This document shows positions 11,995 to 23,200 of a stretch of DNA of 64,000 nucleotides, piece by piece. How positions within the stretch are numbered: position 1 is the stretch's first letter; each line of letters starts with the position of its first letter. The position numbers and the translations under genes are program-made. The notes under the pieces are model-generated. The model did no database searches. It had not been told where the DNA came from and saw only the letters and a program-made list of their open reading frames with translations. Where the stretch lies: contig OX467083.1 in NCBI GenBank assembly GCA_950106755.1, positions 47,816,555 to 47,880,554 on the forward strand, in the 5' to 3' direction. This stretch comes from Climacium dendroides. Its lineage: Eukaryota > Streptophyta > Bryopsida > Hypnales > Climaciaceae.

Positions 11995-13789
11995 CTAGGG
12001 TTGAAGTGGCTTCATCTGCACACTGTCGGCATCCAACGTGTCCCGAGAGATGGGGTCATAGGCAGGGCCACCACGTCTGAGTCCATTCACTTTGGCCACT
12101 ACCGCAAACACTGTCACTGAGAAACACAACACCATGATGACATGGAAGTTGAATGCCAAGTTCATCAGAGCTACTGCCCGGATTCTGGAGGATTCCACAT
12201 CGCAGACGGTGGACCCGTCGATCCCAGTGGGAAGGTCCAACCTGTAATGGCACCCTTGAGGGATGTAGTCCTCCACGTAGAGGTATAGCCCAATTTGGAA
12301 CAGCCACGTGCCTTGCAAGATCATCCCCATGCACAAAACCACGTCGACGAGAAATAGTTTCGGCCGGAGAGCAAGAAAACCTGTGAGTACATTTATGTCT
12401 GCCATTAGAGATTTGATTGGACATAATTTACCACCCACGACAAAACCTTGACATAAAGCACCTCCCAATGGGGCTTGCTAAAGAAACGGCAAAACTCAGC
12501 AATTGAAAAGAAAGTTTCAACGAAGACGGTCTGGGCAGTGCTCTCAGTTGCTAAACTCAGCACAAAAAATTTGGCATGAGAGAACAATAGAGGATTTGCT
12601 GTGCAGACCCAGCATTCGATACGGTATGGAAGCTGATGAAATCCTCTCCAAAGTATGTACAAGACCCGACAGCACTGTTCTAGCAGGGTCATTTTCAATC
12701 GCACAAAAATACGGACCTTGCCAGAGACCCTTTAGTTTAAATCCATCCCTAAATCCAGGGGAAAGGATATTATATCATCTAGTAATATGTCACAAAGACC
12801 AAGGTGAGGAAAATTTCGGGTTACAGAATATTGTGCTTAGTGACTTGATAAAAGTCCCTAAGAAACCCCAATTTTGTATATTGTTCATAAGAACCTAAGT
12901 AAAACGGCCTGCACAGACTCCACTCCGCAGGATTCGTGATTTATGAGGGTCTTCAGAGATCACCCTAAAGCCAGGATCAGGGTTTTAATGCATCGAGTCG
13001 GGTTTTGAACCTCTAGGTCCTCTATAGAACAAACTAGCCCAAACGTTTATAACGAGATGCCCTAACCATCCTAGCCTGGTCAGAATGATGTTTTGATGAC
13101 GAAGTACATACGTTTGAAACAAGCTGGATGTCTTAAAGCGTAGGGTGAATGTTCACTAAATCAAAGCATTCAAAATGAAGAACACTCAAACCTTAGGAAA
13201 TTGAGGTCAAAAACAACAAAAAACTAGCATCGTTTTCACATTTCTTTCTCCAAACAATCAGATCCACAAGGAGATTCGCACCTGCAGTGACAGCACACAA
13301 CCCAGCGATGTACCCCAGCAGCAGGTTGCACTGGCTCTCCAGTCCCTGGTTCCGCGCGGCTTCATGCGTCACCGACAGACACTCCATCCCAAAGGCGATA
13401 CTAGCAAACAAGAAGGAAGCATCCTCGGGAAACGGCAACACCGTCGTGGTCTCGCTCAGCAACACGATCACGGCGAACATCCAGAACATGATGAGCGTGG
13501 TCGAGTGCTCGAAGCTGGTCACACGATTCTTCGGGATGATCCCGTCCACTACGGCCTCAAAGTTGGTGGAGATTCCGAGCTCGTAGAAGACGGCCAGCGG
13601 AATGAACACCACCAGCAACCAGAGCTCGATCTGCTTCCACCGGTTCGGTAACCAGGTCACGGGGTGCCAGGCCTTGGCGAAGTAATCCCGGGGAGAGTAC
13701 ACGTAGTTTGCGAACACGCACACCAAATGCCACAACCCCATCGCCACCAGCACTATCGACGGCACGACGTGACCCACGAGCGTCCCCAT
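11995..13789 (-). CDS. TMEM45/DUF716 family multi-pass membrane protein
   Basis: Two coding exons on the minus strand: exon 1 13789-13282 and exon 2 12380-11995, separated by a 901-nt GT-AG intron (donor CAG|GTGCGA, acceptor TCACAG|GT, phase 1). They join to a 297-aa protein, close to the ~275 aa of animal TMEM45. The N-terminus MGTLVGHVVPSIVLVAMGLW matches the family signature (glycine/histidine/proline followed by GLWH). The region across the splice, ALRPKLFLVDVV then ILQGTWLFQIG, matches the conserved LQGTW block. Hydrophobic segments lie near residues 8-28, 54-72, 97-113, 124-140, 155-172, 178-203 and 243-265, so about seven membrane spans are expected. The short C-terminal tail is polar. 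The ATG is the first in the frame and starts exactly at the signature. The biochemical role of the family is poorly defined; in plants some members are linked to pathogen responses. The family call is firm and the function unknown. A telobox-like AAACCCTAA lies about 15-25 nt upstream of the ATG. Confidence 0.92.
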
Positions 13790-14200
13790 TTCGCAACCCT
13801 TGCTAAACCCTAATTCCTGAACTATGGCGCCCTTCTTCCCTGGAAAGCTCCACTAGGATCACCACATCACCACTGCGCTCTCATCGACGCAAACTGAATG
13901 CACCCATCAAGCAGCATGACTGTTCCCACCAAGATCTAGAAATTGAAAACGCGAATGCGCGGCAATTGAAGAGCCTACGATCCCCGTGATGCTGTGATTT
14001 GCGAAACTACAAGAAGGCTGTGATGAAACTCCGAGTAGGACGTGATGCCCGAATTCAAAGACTCTAACCCTAAGTTTGAGAATGCCAAAAAACAGAAGCG
14101 AGGAAGACGAAGGAGACTGAAGGTGACGACTGTTCATGCCAACATGCGGAAAATAGCGTAGGCACGACCTGATTCCGCCAATTGCTCCGAGTCGCGAGGA
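13790..14200 (-). promoter_or_regulatory. 5' leader and proximal promoter of the DUF716 gene
   Basis: This GC-balanced stretch precedes the DUF716 start codon on the minus strand. It carries AAACCCTAA (plus-strand reading, about 13804-13812) just upstream of the ATG and a second AACCCTAA-type motif near 14063. Such teloboxes are common in plant leaders of housekeeping genes. The open frames here (for example 14137-13907) show no recognisable protein and are best read as leader sequence. The transcription start cannot be fixed from sequence alone. Confidence 0.45.
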
Positions 14201-14738
14201 AGACCCTCGAGTCTACGTCAGGTCAGCTACTTTCTCTTAGGTCAGGGATGACCTTACCTTTCGTTTCTTTTCTCTGGGAAAACTTTGCACAGAAGAAGCA
14301 GAGAGCGCTGAACTGCCGACCCTCTTTCGATGGCCCATGCACACCAGCATTGGTGCCGCAGCAGTCCAGGGCATGATAACTTACACACCCTGCGGCACCC
14401 CTGCGGCAACAGGGACTGTGAACTTCGAGGAACTTGAATTTGAAGAAGAGGAAGAAGGTGATGAAGATGAACAACTTTTGAACTCCTTGGGAGCGCCAGG
14501 GAAAATTCATCCCACTCTTTGCCCCAGCCAGGGATAAATAGTATGTTTTGTATGGTAGAAGGCCCATAAATCACCCATTTAAGAGCTGAAACTGAATTTT
14601 GGGGAGGTGAAAATTCTTGAAATATTTTTCAGTAAATTTCCCTCAAAAGGCAAGTACAATTGGCATCCAACCCAATTTGTTTCATATTTTTTGAAGCTTT
14701 TGGGAATTAGTTATGAAATTTTGAAGTGGAAATGGCAT

Positions 14739-14855
14739 AGGGCTCTAAAACTGCCCACCTCCTCAAATGTATGTTGTTTGTACATTGCTGAAGGCTATAA
14801 AAAAAGTAACATGTACAAATAGTGCACATTTGAGGAGGTGGGCAATTTTAGAGCA
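14739..14855. mobile_element. Short TIR element (GCTCTAAAATTG family), copy 2
   Basis: The inverted arms are GCTCTAAAACTGCCCACCTC and GAGGTGGGCAATTTTAGAGC, extending through CTCAAATG. It lies inside a longer repeated segment (14580-14920) shared with about 60-360 and 6130-6330. Confidence 0.65.
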
Positions 14856-15811
14856 TGTGCTCTTTTAGAACCTCCGACTTTAGTGGTGAACTCCTAAAGG
14901 ACGGACCAAGGAGGGCTTTTTGAGAACTTGAGGAGGCTCTATTAACTTCATAATTTGGAATAAGTGCATGGTTTTTTGCGATGGATGCTTCTCATCAAAA
15001 TCTACTACCGTAAAGCTTTGTTTCATGTCATTCCAATAAATAATGAAAAAGTTGGAAGTTTTCTTTTTTCAATTTTCAATGTCAAAATGGGCAACCAAAA
15101 ATATGTTTAAAAAAATATTCATTATTTTTTTCAATATCCACTTAAAAAAATTGAGCCATTGAATTCCAAATGATGAAGTAGATTTTACGAGGAATTTTAT
15201 TTTGTGAGCAATGAAGGTAAAAAAACATATGAAGTTGTCTTTTGCTCTCAATTTTGAAATTTTTCAAATAAATAAATAAAAGATATTAATTGTTTACTAG
15301 AATACTCTCACCATTTGAATGAACAATTCTCAAATTCTTCCAAAATTTATTAGCATATTAGTTATATCTTTCATTCAATAACACCTTTCACTTTACAATT
15401 TTTTAAAAATGAATATGAAAGTCTAGATTGTCACCCATTGCAAAAGTTGAGCATGCAAGTCCTAGACTAAGGACTATGTATCTATGTTTTCTTATGATAA
15501 TTAATAAATGTGAAAAAAATTCATACTAAATGGTGTTGTATGTTTCAGTTGATTGTTGTTGTCATTGTGGTTTAATATGAATGATTGTTTGAGGATTAAG
15601 AATGAATATGAAGATAATTGAGGAATATTGTGAGATCCTTTGGTTCTAGTTAGAGTCTATTGATGATTCTTTGAATGTGTTAATGTGTAAACTAATTGTA
15701 TATATTGTTGCTAGATTCAAATCTCGTTGTCTTTGGGTAGTGCTATTCAAATTAGGAAACAAACCTATTAGCTTGTTGATCTTGCTTGACCATCTCCCTA
15801 GGATTGAGCTT

Positions 15812-16678
15812 ATCATACTACTAAAATCATAAGTCCCTCTGTGGTATCACAAATGCTACTATTAATACTAGGGGCTCTTGCTTGCTATGCTACGCATTTA
15901 TTGTATCACATATTAGTAATAGTTTTATATATTTGAATAGAATGCATGATAATGATTTCAATAACTATAAAATAACTATTTTAATTATTTTACAAAAATA
16001 TTTCCAATCATGCATACATAGAAATCATATTTTCACACAATGTGATATTACTGAAATAGAGTAGCAGTTCACAATCACCTTTGTAATATCACTTTTTACA
16101 AAGGGTGATATTATAGAAATAATATAGTCGTTGCAATTGAGGTGATATTAAAGAGGATCAATATGGTGATATTATAAAGGTAACAATTCCATTGCTTTTC
16201 TTAGCTTTATATTTCTTTTGCATTTCTATGATTTTGTGCTTTTGTGAGTTTTAAGCTTCTTATTTCAATTTTCTATTGCTACTACCAAATGATTTGAGAA
16301 ATTTATTAGATTGAACCGATTTTGGATTTCACAACAATTAAATTGTTCACAAAGCTTTTGAGATTTACAAGTTTTTTCTTCAAATTCTTCTATTTGGATT
16401 GTCATTGTTTGTAACAATTGAGTCAAATTTCTAATGCATTCTAATGTATGTGTATCTTTTATCATATTCATCATTGCATGTATTTCATTCATTATTCATT
16501 AAATTTCTATTGTTTATTTCAGTATATGCTTATTTATAAAAAAAATTATATGAAGATTTTAGTAATTTTTATCTAAAGATTTATTGAAATTTTTGCTCTG
16601 CATTCTATCTAATACATAAAAATTCTAATGAAATTCTAATGGTGAATGTGTAGCATAGCAAGCGCCAACCGCTAGTTA
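15812..16678 (+). mobile_element. Inverted-pair repeat, copy 1 (CTAG-ended element with flank)
   Basis: It matches 28272-29100 in reverse complement along the whole length. Inside, a unit from about 15868 to 16675 has inverted ends: CTAGGGGCTCTTGCTTGCTA at the left, and CTAGCGGTTGGCGCTTGCTA when the right end is read inward, both continuing TGCTACRCATT. The shared stretch also includes about 55 nt left of that unit. Non-coding. Confidence 0.65.
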
Positions 16679-17309
16679 TATTATATTATTATATTAAAAA
16701 GGATAACTTCCTATTAGGTTCATTATTCTCCTTCAACAATCTTGCTTCGAAGACAAATATTTTGAAGGAAGTTTAAACTTCTAAACATGATAGGCCTTTA
16801 GGGTTTAATTTTGTATTTTTCAACCTCTCTCCTACACTTATGCTTTGGGATTCCAAATATGAATTTCAAATTTTTCAAATTCTATGAATTGCTAATGATA
16901 AATATTGTAGCTAATGGTGAAGATTGCTCCAAAATATGCTTGGAACCACCTGTTGGAATTGTTGAGATATTATTAATTTTTTAAATATTATATAAATAAT
17001 CCAAATATTTCTATTTCCAAGTACTTATTAAGTTACATTCGGCAACTTTAAATAATTTTCCAAGAATGCCAACCTTGACTACCAAATATATTAATAAATT
17101 TCAATATTTTTTTACGGTAGAAAAGGGATAATGAGGGGGTAAGTTCCTAGCCTAATTTGGGATCCCTAAGGTTGGTTTATAATATTATAAAATTGTCAAG
17201 CGAAGTCCCCTAGAATAGTGTTGAAATACCTAAAAATATACTCGAGCTCAAAGAAAGAATCAACTTTCTCCAAAGATATTGTAGTGTGTCCATCACTTCT
17301 TTTTGAAAA

Positions 17310-17745
17310 GCATGCTATTAAAGTAGTCATTCAAAGTTTGAACCTTGCGTCTGTTGAAGTAATCTACCATTAAAGTAGTCATTCACAGTCTACCCCTTGC
17401 CTCTATCAAAGTAGTTGTTCAAAGTTTGCACCTTGCCTCTATCAAAGTAGTCATTCCAACTCTTTGTTCTTGTATCTATCATCAAAGCAGTCCTTTGAAG
17501 TTTGCCTCCTATGTCTATCATCAAAGTAGTCATTCAAAGTTTGCATCCCCACTCTGTCAAAGTAGGTATTTGACATCTACATTTTGTGTCTCTCTCCCCC
17601 TTGCACTAACTAAGTGTAAATGTAAAAAAAAAATTGAAGTTTGCATCCTACTTCTATCGCAATAGTAATTTGAAGTCTACATCTTGCCTTTGTCAAAGTA
17701 GTCATTCGAAATCTACATCTTGCGTCTCTCTCCCCCTTGCACTAA
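17310..17745 (+). repeat. Degenerate minisatellite
   Basis: About ten diverged units built on CAAAGTAGTCATTCAAAGTT followed by TGCNTCTTGCCTCTAT, roughly 40-45 nt each. A longer block containing CTCTCTCCCCCTTGCACTAA occurs twice, about 137 nt apart. Confidence 0.7.
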
Positions 17746-18099
17746 CTAAGTGTAATTGTAAAAAATTACCTCCTTTGTTTGTAGTTATTTAGCATCCTAC
17801 ATTCTTCACCTCTCCTATAATTGTGTTCTTCACTTTCCACAACTTACTTGAGGCTTGTGATCCCAAGTTTGAATTCCACATTTACAAATTTCACAAAGAG
17901 TGGCAAATAAAAATTTCCAATCTAATCTTTTCCCAAGGGTAGAAACGTAGACTTCAAATGACCACTTTAACATCCTCCATTTAACAAAAGCACACTGATT
18001 TCTTCTTAGATCCTAGAACTCGAATTCTTTCCTAGGTAAGTTTACCCCGAGTTAATTTTTTTTACTGAAGGGTAAAAACGGAGGCTCCCTTGGTAAAAA

Positions 18100-18653
18100 A
18101 GCGTCACGTCATCTACCTATCCAGTCCACTCGGTCCCCTCCATAAATGTAACTTTCCATTCCCATGAACTCCATAAGTGTGGTCATCGGAAGCCGGAGCC
18201 GACTTCAATTCCTCCTCCTGCACCCGCCCATGGAAAACTGCGCTCCACCAGGCTGTCCAAGACCCGGGGTCTTGGGAGGGGACTTCCCCTTGCTCCCCTC
18301 CTGGAGAGGCGCGCTCCCCAGTCTTCGGGTTCCGTGCAGCCAGCCAGCCAGCTCTTCTGCTGCCATCCTGCCTCGCCACTGCAGTCAGGCGAGGACGGAC
18401 GAGGCCGGCCCAAGCTCCCAGCTCGCACAGCTGCGGACAAGACAACGACGAGGACAAGCCAAGCCTGCCCCACCTCCCCCAATTGCCATGGCCATCAGCT
18501 TCCGCTTCCAAACGGGAGGCGCAATGGCACGCAATGCCTCAGCTTCGCTTGGACTATACAGACCTGCAGTAGTGACAAGTTAGCTAGCCGGAGGAGGCTA
18601 TACTGTATGTCTCCACTGCTGTTGGGTTGGAGCGCGGCTGTCATCATGGCGAG
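18100..18653 (+). promoter_or_regulatory. GC-rich start of the subtilase 5' leader (probable first non-coding exon)
   Basis: Composition switches abruptly from AT-rich repeats to GC-rich sequence near 18100. Long open frames occur here on both strands, but none resembles a known protein, as expected of GC-rich DNA with few stops. The stretch ends in a strong splice donor, GAG|GTAAGC, at 18653/18654. I read it as promoter plus first untranslated exon of the protease gene; cDNA would be needed to place the transcription start. Confidence 0.4.
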
Positions 18654-19085
18654 GTAAGCGAGCAGCTATCTTAGCTGGAGTCGTGCGTGTACGTCCTTGC
18701 CCAAGCCGATGCCCGTCGATCGAGCTTGCAAGCTGCATTGCTAGCTGGTAGTGTTGGAGTAGTACTCATGAGCATCAGCTAACTTCGCAGCTGGTGGCCA
18801 CGACAGTTGGTGCGTCGTCGCTAGCTGGCGGCTCTTCGCTTGTCTCCTTCCTTCTCGCCATGGCCGGTTTGCATCGACATTCAATGCATGGCATGGCGTT
18901 TCGTTTCGGTCACAGCGCTAGCTAGCTCTCCTCATGCCCATGCATGTTCAGGACGGGAATATTTAACTCAAATCAATCTATTGGGACTAGTTAGCCCCTC
19001 GATCATTATTCTCGCTCCCTAGCTAGCCTGAGGATGGTTCACCGGTTAAGAGCTAGCTAGCTCCGTGGGTTCTAGCTGGCTTCCA
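18580..19085 (+). repeat. GCTAGC-rich stretch in the subtilase leader
   Basis: Palindromic CTAGCTAG/GCTAGC words recur at least seven times: near 18582, 18740, 18820, 18921, 19019, 19051 and 19074. They fall within about 500 nt covering the first inferred donor and the start of the first leader intron. The spacing is irregular, so this is not a simple tandem array. Confidence 0.5.
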
Positions 19086-19823
19086 TGCTGCGCCATTGTA
19101 CTTGTGGGTTCAAGCACAGAAGCTCGCGCTCGCGCTACATTCCTTTTCTTAAGGGTCAGTATCTTTGCTGACAGTCACGTCGAGTGTTAGTAAAGGCAGG
19201 GTGCTTGCTGCGCTGGTAATAGCTGTCAATTCTTGTGCTGCAAGAAAGGTAGCTGAAGGGTCCATTCTTGACTTCATTTGAATTTTGCTATGGTGGAGAG
19301 GGGGGGGGGGAGCTAGAAGAGTTGTTTCATTTTGAGGGCTGAGTATTTGGCTATGGTGAAGCTGGGTTGCAATAGGGGTTGTATTTGTGTGGGCTAAATT
19401 CTTGAGAACAGAGTGTTTAATGAGTCGGTTTGAATGAATAGAGGTTTTGTGATCGCTGTGGGTATTGAAAGTGAGGAGAATGACTGGGATTGAATTTTTG
19501 TAATATGATTAGATTCTTCGGACGTACGCCACGCTTCCTGGGTCCCCAATGGAGGAAAATTTAGGATAGAAGCTGCTCAATGCTGTTAGTCACAGCATCT
19601 TTGGTCGATGTTACAATTTCACATGGCTATGGAATGTGTGAACCAAAGCCAGCAGTTACTACAGTGTAAATCTTCTTAGGTGCAGCTTCTTAAGTATGGT
19701 CAGTTACTGACATCAGTCATCATAGCATGCGCGCAGTGTAGGTAGTTTTTTTGGTCGATTGCTCTAACTTTTGTTCGTCAAAGCAAGGTGATTTTCATAT
19801 TTAACTTTCTTCCTCTTTTACAG

Positions 19824-19964
19824 ATATTTTTGATGATTGGGAGTGGATTGGATTGCACTCATGTGTGACACGAAGTCTAGCGGCACTGATGCAGCATCTG
19901 GATGTTGTGTAACAGCGCTGATCAAGGATCCTTGTGGTGAGATCCACATGATCTTGCAGGATAA
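19824..19964 (+). other. Probable non-coding 5' exon of the subtilase gene containing an upstream ORF
   Basis: The segment is bounded by a good acceptor (TCTTTTACAG|AT) and a good donor (GATAA|GTAAGG). The next acceptor is at 20165/20166 (TTTGACTAG|GG). It contains an 11-codon uORF (ATG at 19833) and a second ATG at 19861 whose frame stays open to the donor. After splicing to 20166 that frame continues to a TGA at 20230-20232, giving a 56-codon uORF that ends 20 nt before the main ATG. Splicing is inferred from sites only. Confidence 0.4.
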
Positions 19965-20165
19965 GTAAGGATTCTAATCTGTCTGCTTTTCAAGGGATTA
20001 TTCTATTCGGCTTAATCATTTATTTAGTTGTATTACATGATGCAATTTCAAGGCAGAATGGAATGTATCAGTGCCAGCTTTCGTTTGTGTCAGAATCCAT
20101 CTTACAGAGAAGAGGAGAACTGATAAACTCTGATAATTGTATTGTTTCGTGGTTTCTTTGACTAG

Positions 20166-20252
20166 GGCTCCACAGGGATGGATTGCAGGGCTGGCGCTCG
20201 CGAGCCCACAAGATATAAGGCACATAACTTGAGCCCAGCGAAGGGAGTGGAG
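20166..20252 (+). promoter_or_regulatory. 5' UTR immediately before the subtilase start codon
   Basis: It follows a splice acceptor at 20165 and reaches the chosen ATG at 20253. It contains the 3' part of the spliced uORF (stop 20230-20232) and an upstream ATG at 20178 in frame with the protease. The signal peptide lies directly after 20253. Confidence 0.4.
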
Positions 20253-23200
20253 ATGGAAGTTGCGTTGCTGAGCTGGGTGAGATGGATTCTAGTGGTAAGT
20301 CTATCATTAGGGGCTCTTATGCCTGGTTATGAAGCCAAGCTTGCAGATGTGGACACGTACATGGTGCTCTTGGAAGGTAAGCCCGTCGTTGGGTATAAAG
20401 GGGAGATTCCTGGTTTGCGAGGCACAGCCAAGTACTTCACAAACAACTGGAAGAAACATCATCGAAGGTGTGTTGTACCGTCTTTCACAAACTTTAAAGT
20501 CTCATATTAGGTTCAACTATGGTGCACACTTGCATTCCAACTGATTGTTTATCACATCTATTTTAGAGTTTTTTCTCATAATGCTGAACTGTCACCTTCC
20601 GAATCACTTCATTAGTAAATGAAAAATTGCATTAAAAGGGCAACACTGCTATCGTAAGTCTTCAATCTGTAGTCAGTGATCTGTAGCCAAAAGAAATGAC
20701 CAATAATCAATTTCTTTTCTTCCAGAGCTCATGTGAAGGATTTGGTGCGAAAGTACGAAAACCATTTAATTCAAAAGCACCATTCAGTTCTCAGCGATGT
20801 CTTCCAGGAGCTGAACTTCACCAAGCTCTACAGCTTCACTCACATCCTCAATGGGGCTGCTGTTCGACTGACGTCTCACCAGGTACAGAATCTTAAGCTC
20901 TATCAGGTCCTGATACGAACACAGACATCTAGATTACGATGAACACAGACAATGTTCTTCATCGATTGTGGTGAAATACGATTTGGAATTATGCATTTTA
21001 CAATATGGTCAATGAAATTGGTATCAAAAACATGAGGTTCCAATGCGGACACTTATTTCGGGACGGAGAGAGTACAAGTTTGTGCACTTTTGACAAGTTT
21101 GGTGTTTGGTCACAACAGAAATCAATCCAGATATCTCCATTGACATCCTTCTAGAATTTATAAAACCAGATTTTATAAGTTTTGTAAAGCATATGTTCTT
21201 TTGTTGTTATCATAGATCAATAACAGTGCACTTAGAGTGTGAGTGGAAATTGCACTAACCTGAAACCCATTATGGTAAAGTGGCAAATTATAATCTCGAA
21301 GACTTGTGTCCCTGTCATAGGCCGCGAAGTTGGCGGAGCATCCTTCAGTGGTGCATGTGCAGAAGAGTTACAAAGTGCAAATGGCAACGGTGCACACTCC
21401 AGAGTATCTGGGACTACCTTTGGGGATTTGGTCGGAGATGGGTGGAGTATTAGGTGCCGGGGAAAACGTGGTCATTGGCATAGTGGACACGGGCATTGAC
21501 CCCACGCATCCTAGTTTCTCGACTGTAGGAGAGAAGCCCTATGGTCCTCTGCAAAAGTTCCGAGGAGGTTGTGAGATTGCCAAAGAGTTTCCCGCTGGCT
21601 CTTGCAATGGGAAAATCATTGCAGCACGGCATTTTGCTGCTGCTGCCAGTGAAGATGGTGTATTTAACGCCTCTCTGCATTATGCATCCCCGTTGGACGG
21701 CGACGGTCATGGAAGGTTATTAAATTTCTTCACTCACTTCTAGGGCTCTCCTATCATCATCGTTTCAGTGCTTAATGACGTGTGAAAATTTCTGTCATGT
21801 TCAATTCGAATGCAACATAATTTTACCAGGGAACATGTCTAATTGTAAGGCAGGTGTCTGTATTTATGTGATTGAGCTTATGCAGTAAGTTCCGCACAAA
21901 CGATTTTTGCCTATTTCTCAGTCTTGTGTGGAGAATTTATTGCAGCCACGTGGCTTCTACTGCTGCTGGAAACTACGGAGTGCCAGTTGTAGTCAACAAT
22001 GTTACATACGGTAAAGCAAGTGGCATGGCACCCAGAGCGCGGTGAGTTCAATTGCCCTGTACTTGAGAGTCACATGAGCTAGACTACATCTCATCACTCA
22101 TCTACCAAGTCTGTAAATCACCTATCTTGTTTTCAAGCAAGGATCCTTAATTTATACCTAGGAAGTCCTAGGCATGAATTGTTGTTCCTGCACTTAGTTG
22201 TCTTGTCAAGGGTGCATAGTTCGGAAAGGCACTTAATCCCTGAAGGGCCAAGGATTCATGGTTTTAAAACGATGAATTCAACTGATCATACTGAGACAAA
22301 TGTAATTAAGATAGGGACGAATTTTATGTCGGCAGAATCAGTGGAGAACACTGCATGTGAACAGGGGTAATATCTTGACTGCTTCCACATTCCTGTATTT
22401 GTCAGTGCCTGGTATTCCTGTTCAAGTGAACTAACAGCAAGTTCTTCTTTTGTCGTTCAGAATTGCAGTTTACAAGGCATTGTTTCCGATTATAGGGGGG
22501 TTCATACCAGATGTTATTGCTGCTTGCGATAAGGTTCATTTTCCATCGTCAACTTGGTTACTTCAAGTCTCTTCAAGCTCCTTGACATCTCGGAAAACCT
22601 CAATTGTGACACGCAAACCTTGACGTCTAGACATGATGAAAAGCTTTTGTTGCTAACTTTGATGCAAAGCCTTTGTTATAGTTATAGAATCTCAAATGGC
22701 AGTGGTTTTTGGTTGCAGGCTGTTGCCGATGGGGTCGACATACTCAATCTGTCTCTTGGACCTAATGCCCCACCTGGAGGTCCTCCAAGTACCTTCTTGA
22801 ATATCCTGGATGTAGCACTCCTGAATGCTGTCAAAGCGAACATTCTTGTTGTTCAAGCGGCTGGAAACGGGGGTCCTTTTCCCAAGTCGGTAACATCCTT
22901 CAGTCCCTGGGTGCTCTCGGTGGCAGCTGGAGTCGATGACAGGACTTATCGGAACGTGATCACTCTTGGAGATATGACGGTTCTGAACGGAACAGGAATA
23001 GCTCGTAAGTAATTTCATGTACTTTTTGTAGCTTCTATTTACAAAAAAGTTGTAGATTTTCATGAAGTTTGCACTAGAATTACAGAAGTGTTTCTTTCGA
23101 GAACTTGGAAATGTACATACAAAGAAACCTGAATCTTAAGCAAGCTAGACCCCCTCCCTCACTATGCATGTTAATCTACTTCTGTGATCATGCGTGATAT

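Larger units (their letters stand above)
14201..18099. other. Intergenic, mostly AT-rich repeats
   Basis: It contains the short TIR element at 14739-14855, one arm of the inverted pair (15812-16678) and a degenerate minisatellite (17310-17745). No coding region is supported. Confidence 0.55.

Noticed and set aside
12503..12898. 131-codon plus-strand frame within the DUF716 intron
   Set aside because: It lies in the intron on the opposite strand and has no recognisable features.
18113..18657. Several overlapping 99-139-codon frames on both strands in the GC-rich leader
   Set aside because: They overlap one another in different frames and strands, contain no recognisable motif and start where GC content jumps; best read as promoter and untranslated exon.
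20178..20252. Upstream in-frame ATG as the subtilase start
   Set aside because: It would put 25 polar, charged residues before the signal peptide; the ATG at 20253 starts the signal peptide directly.
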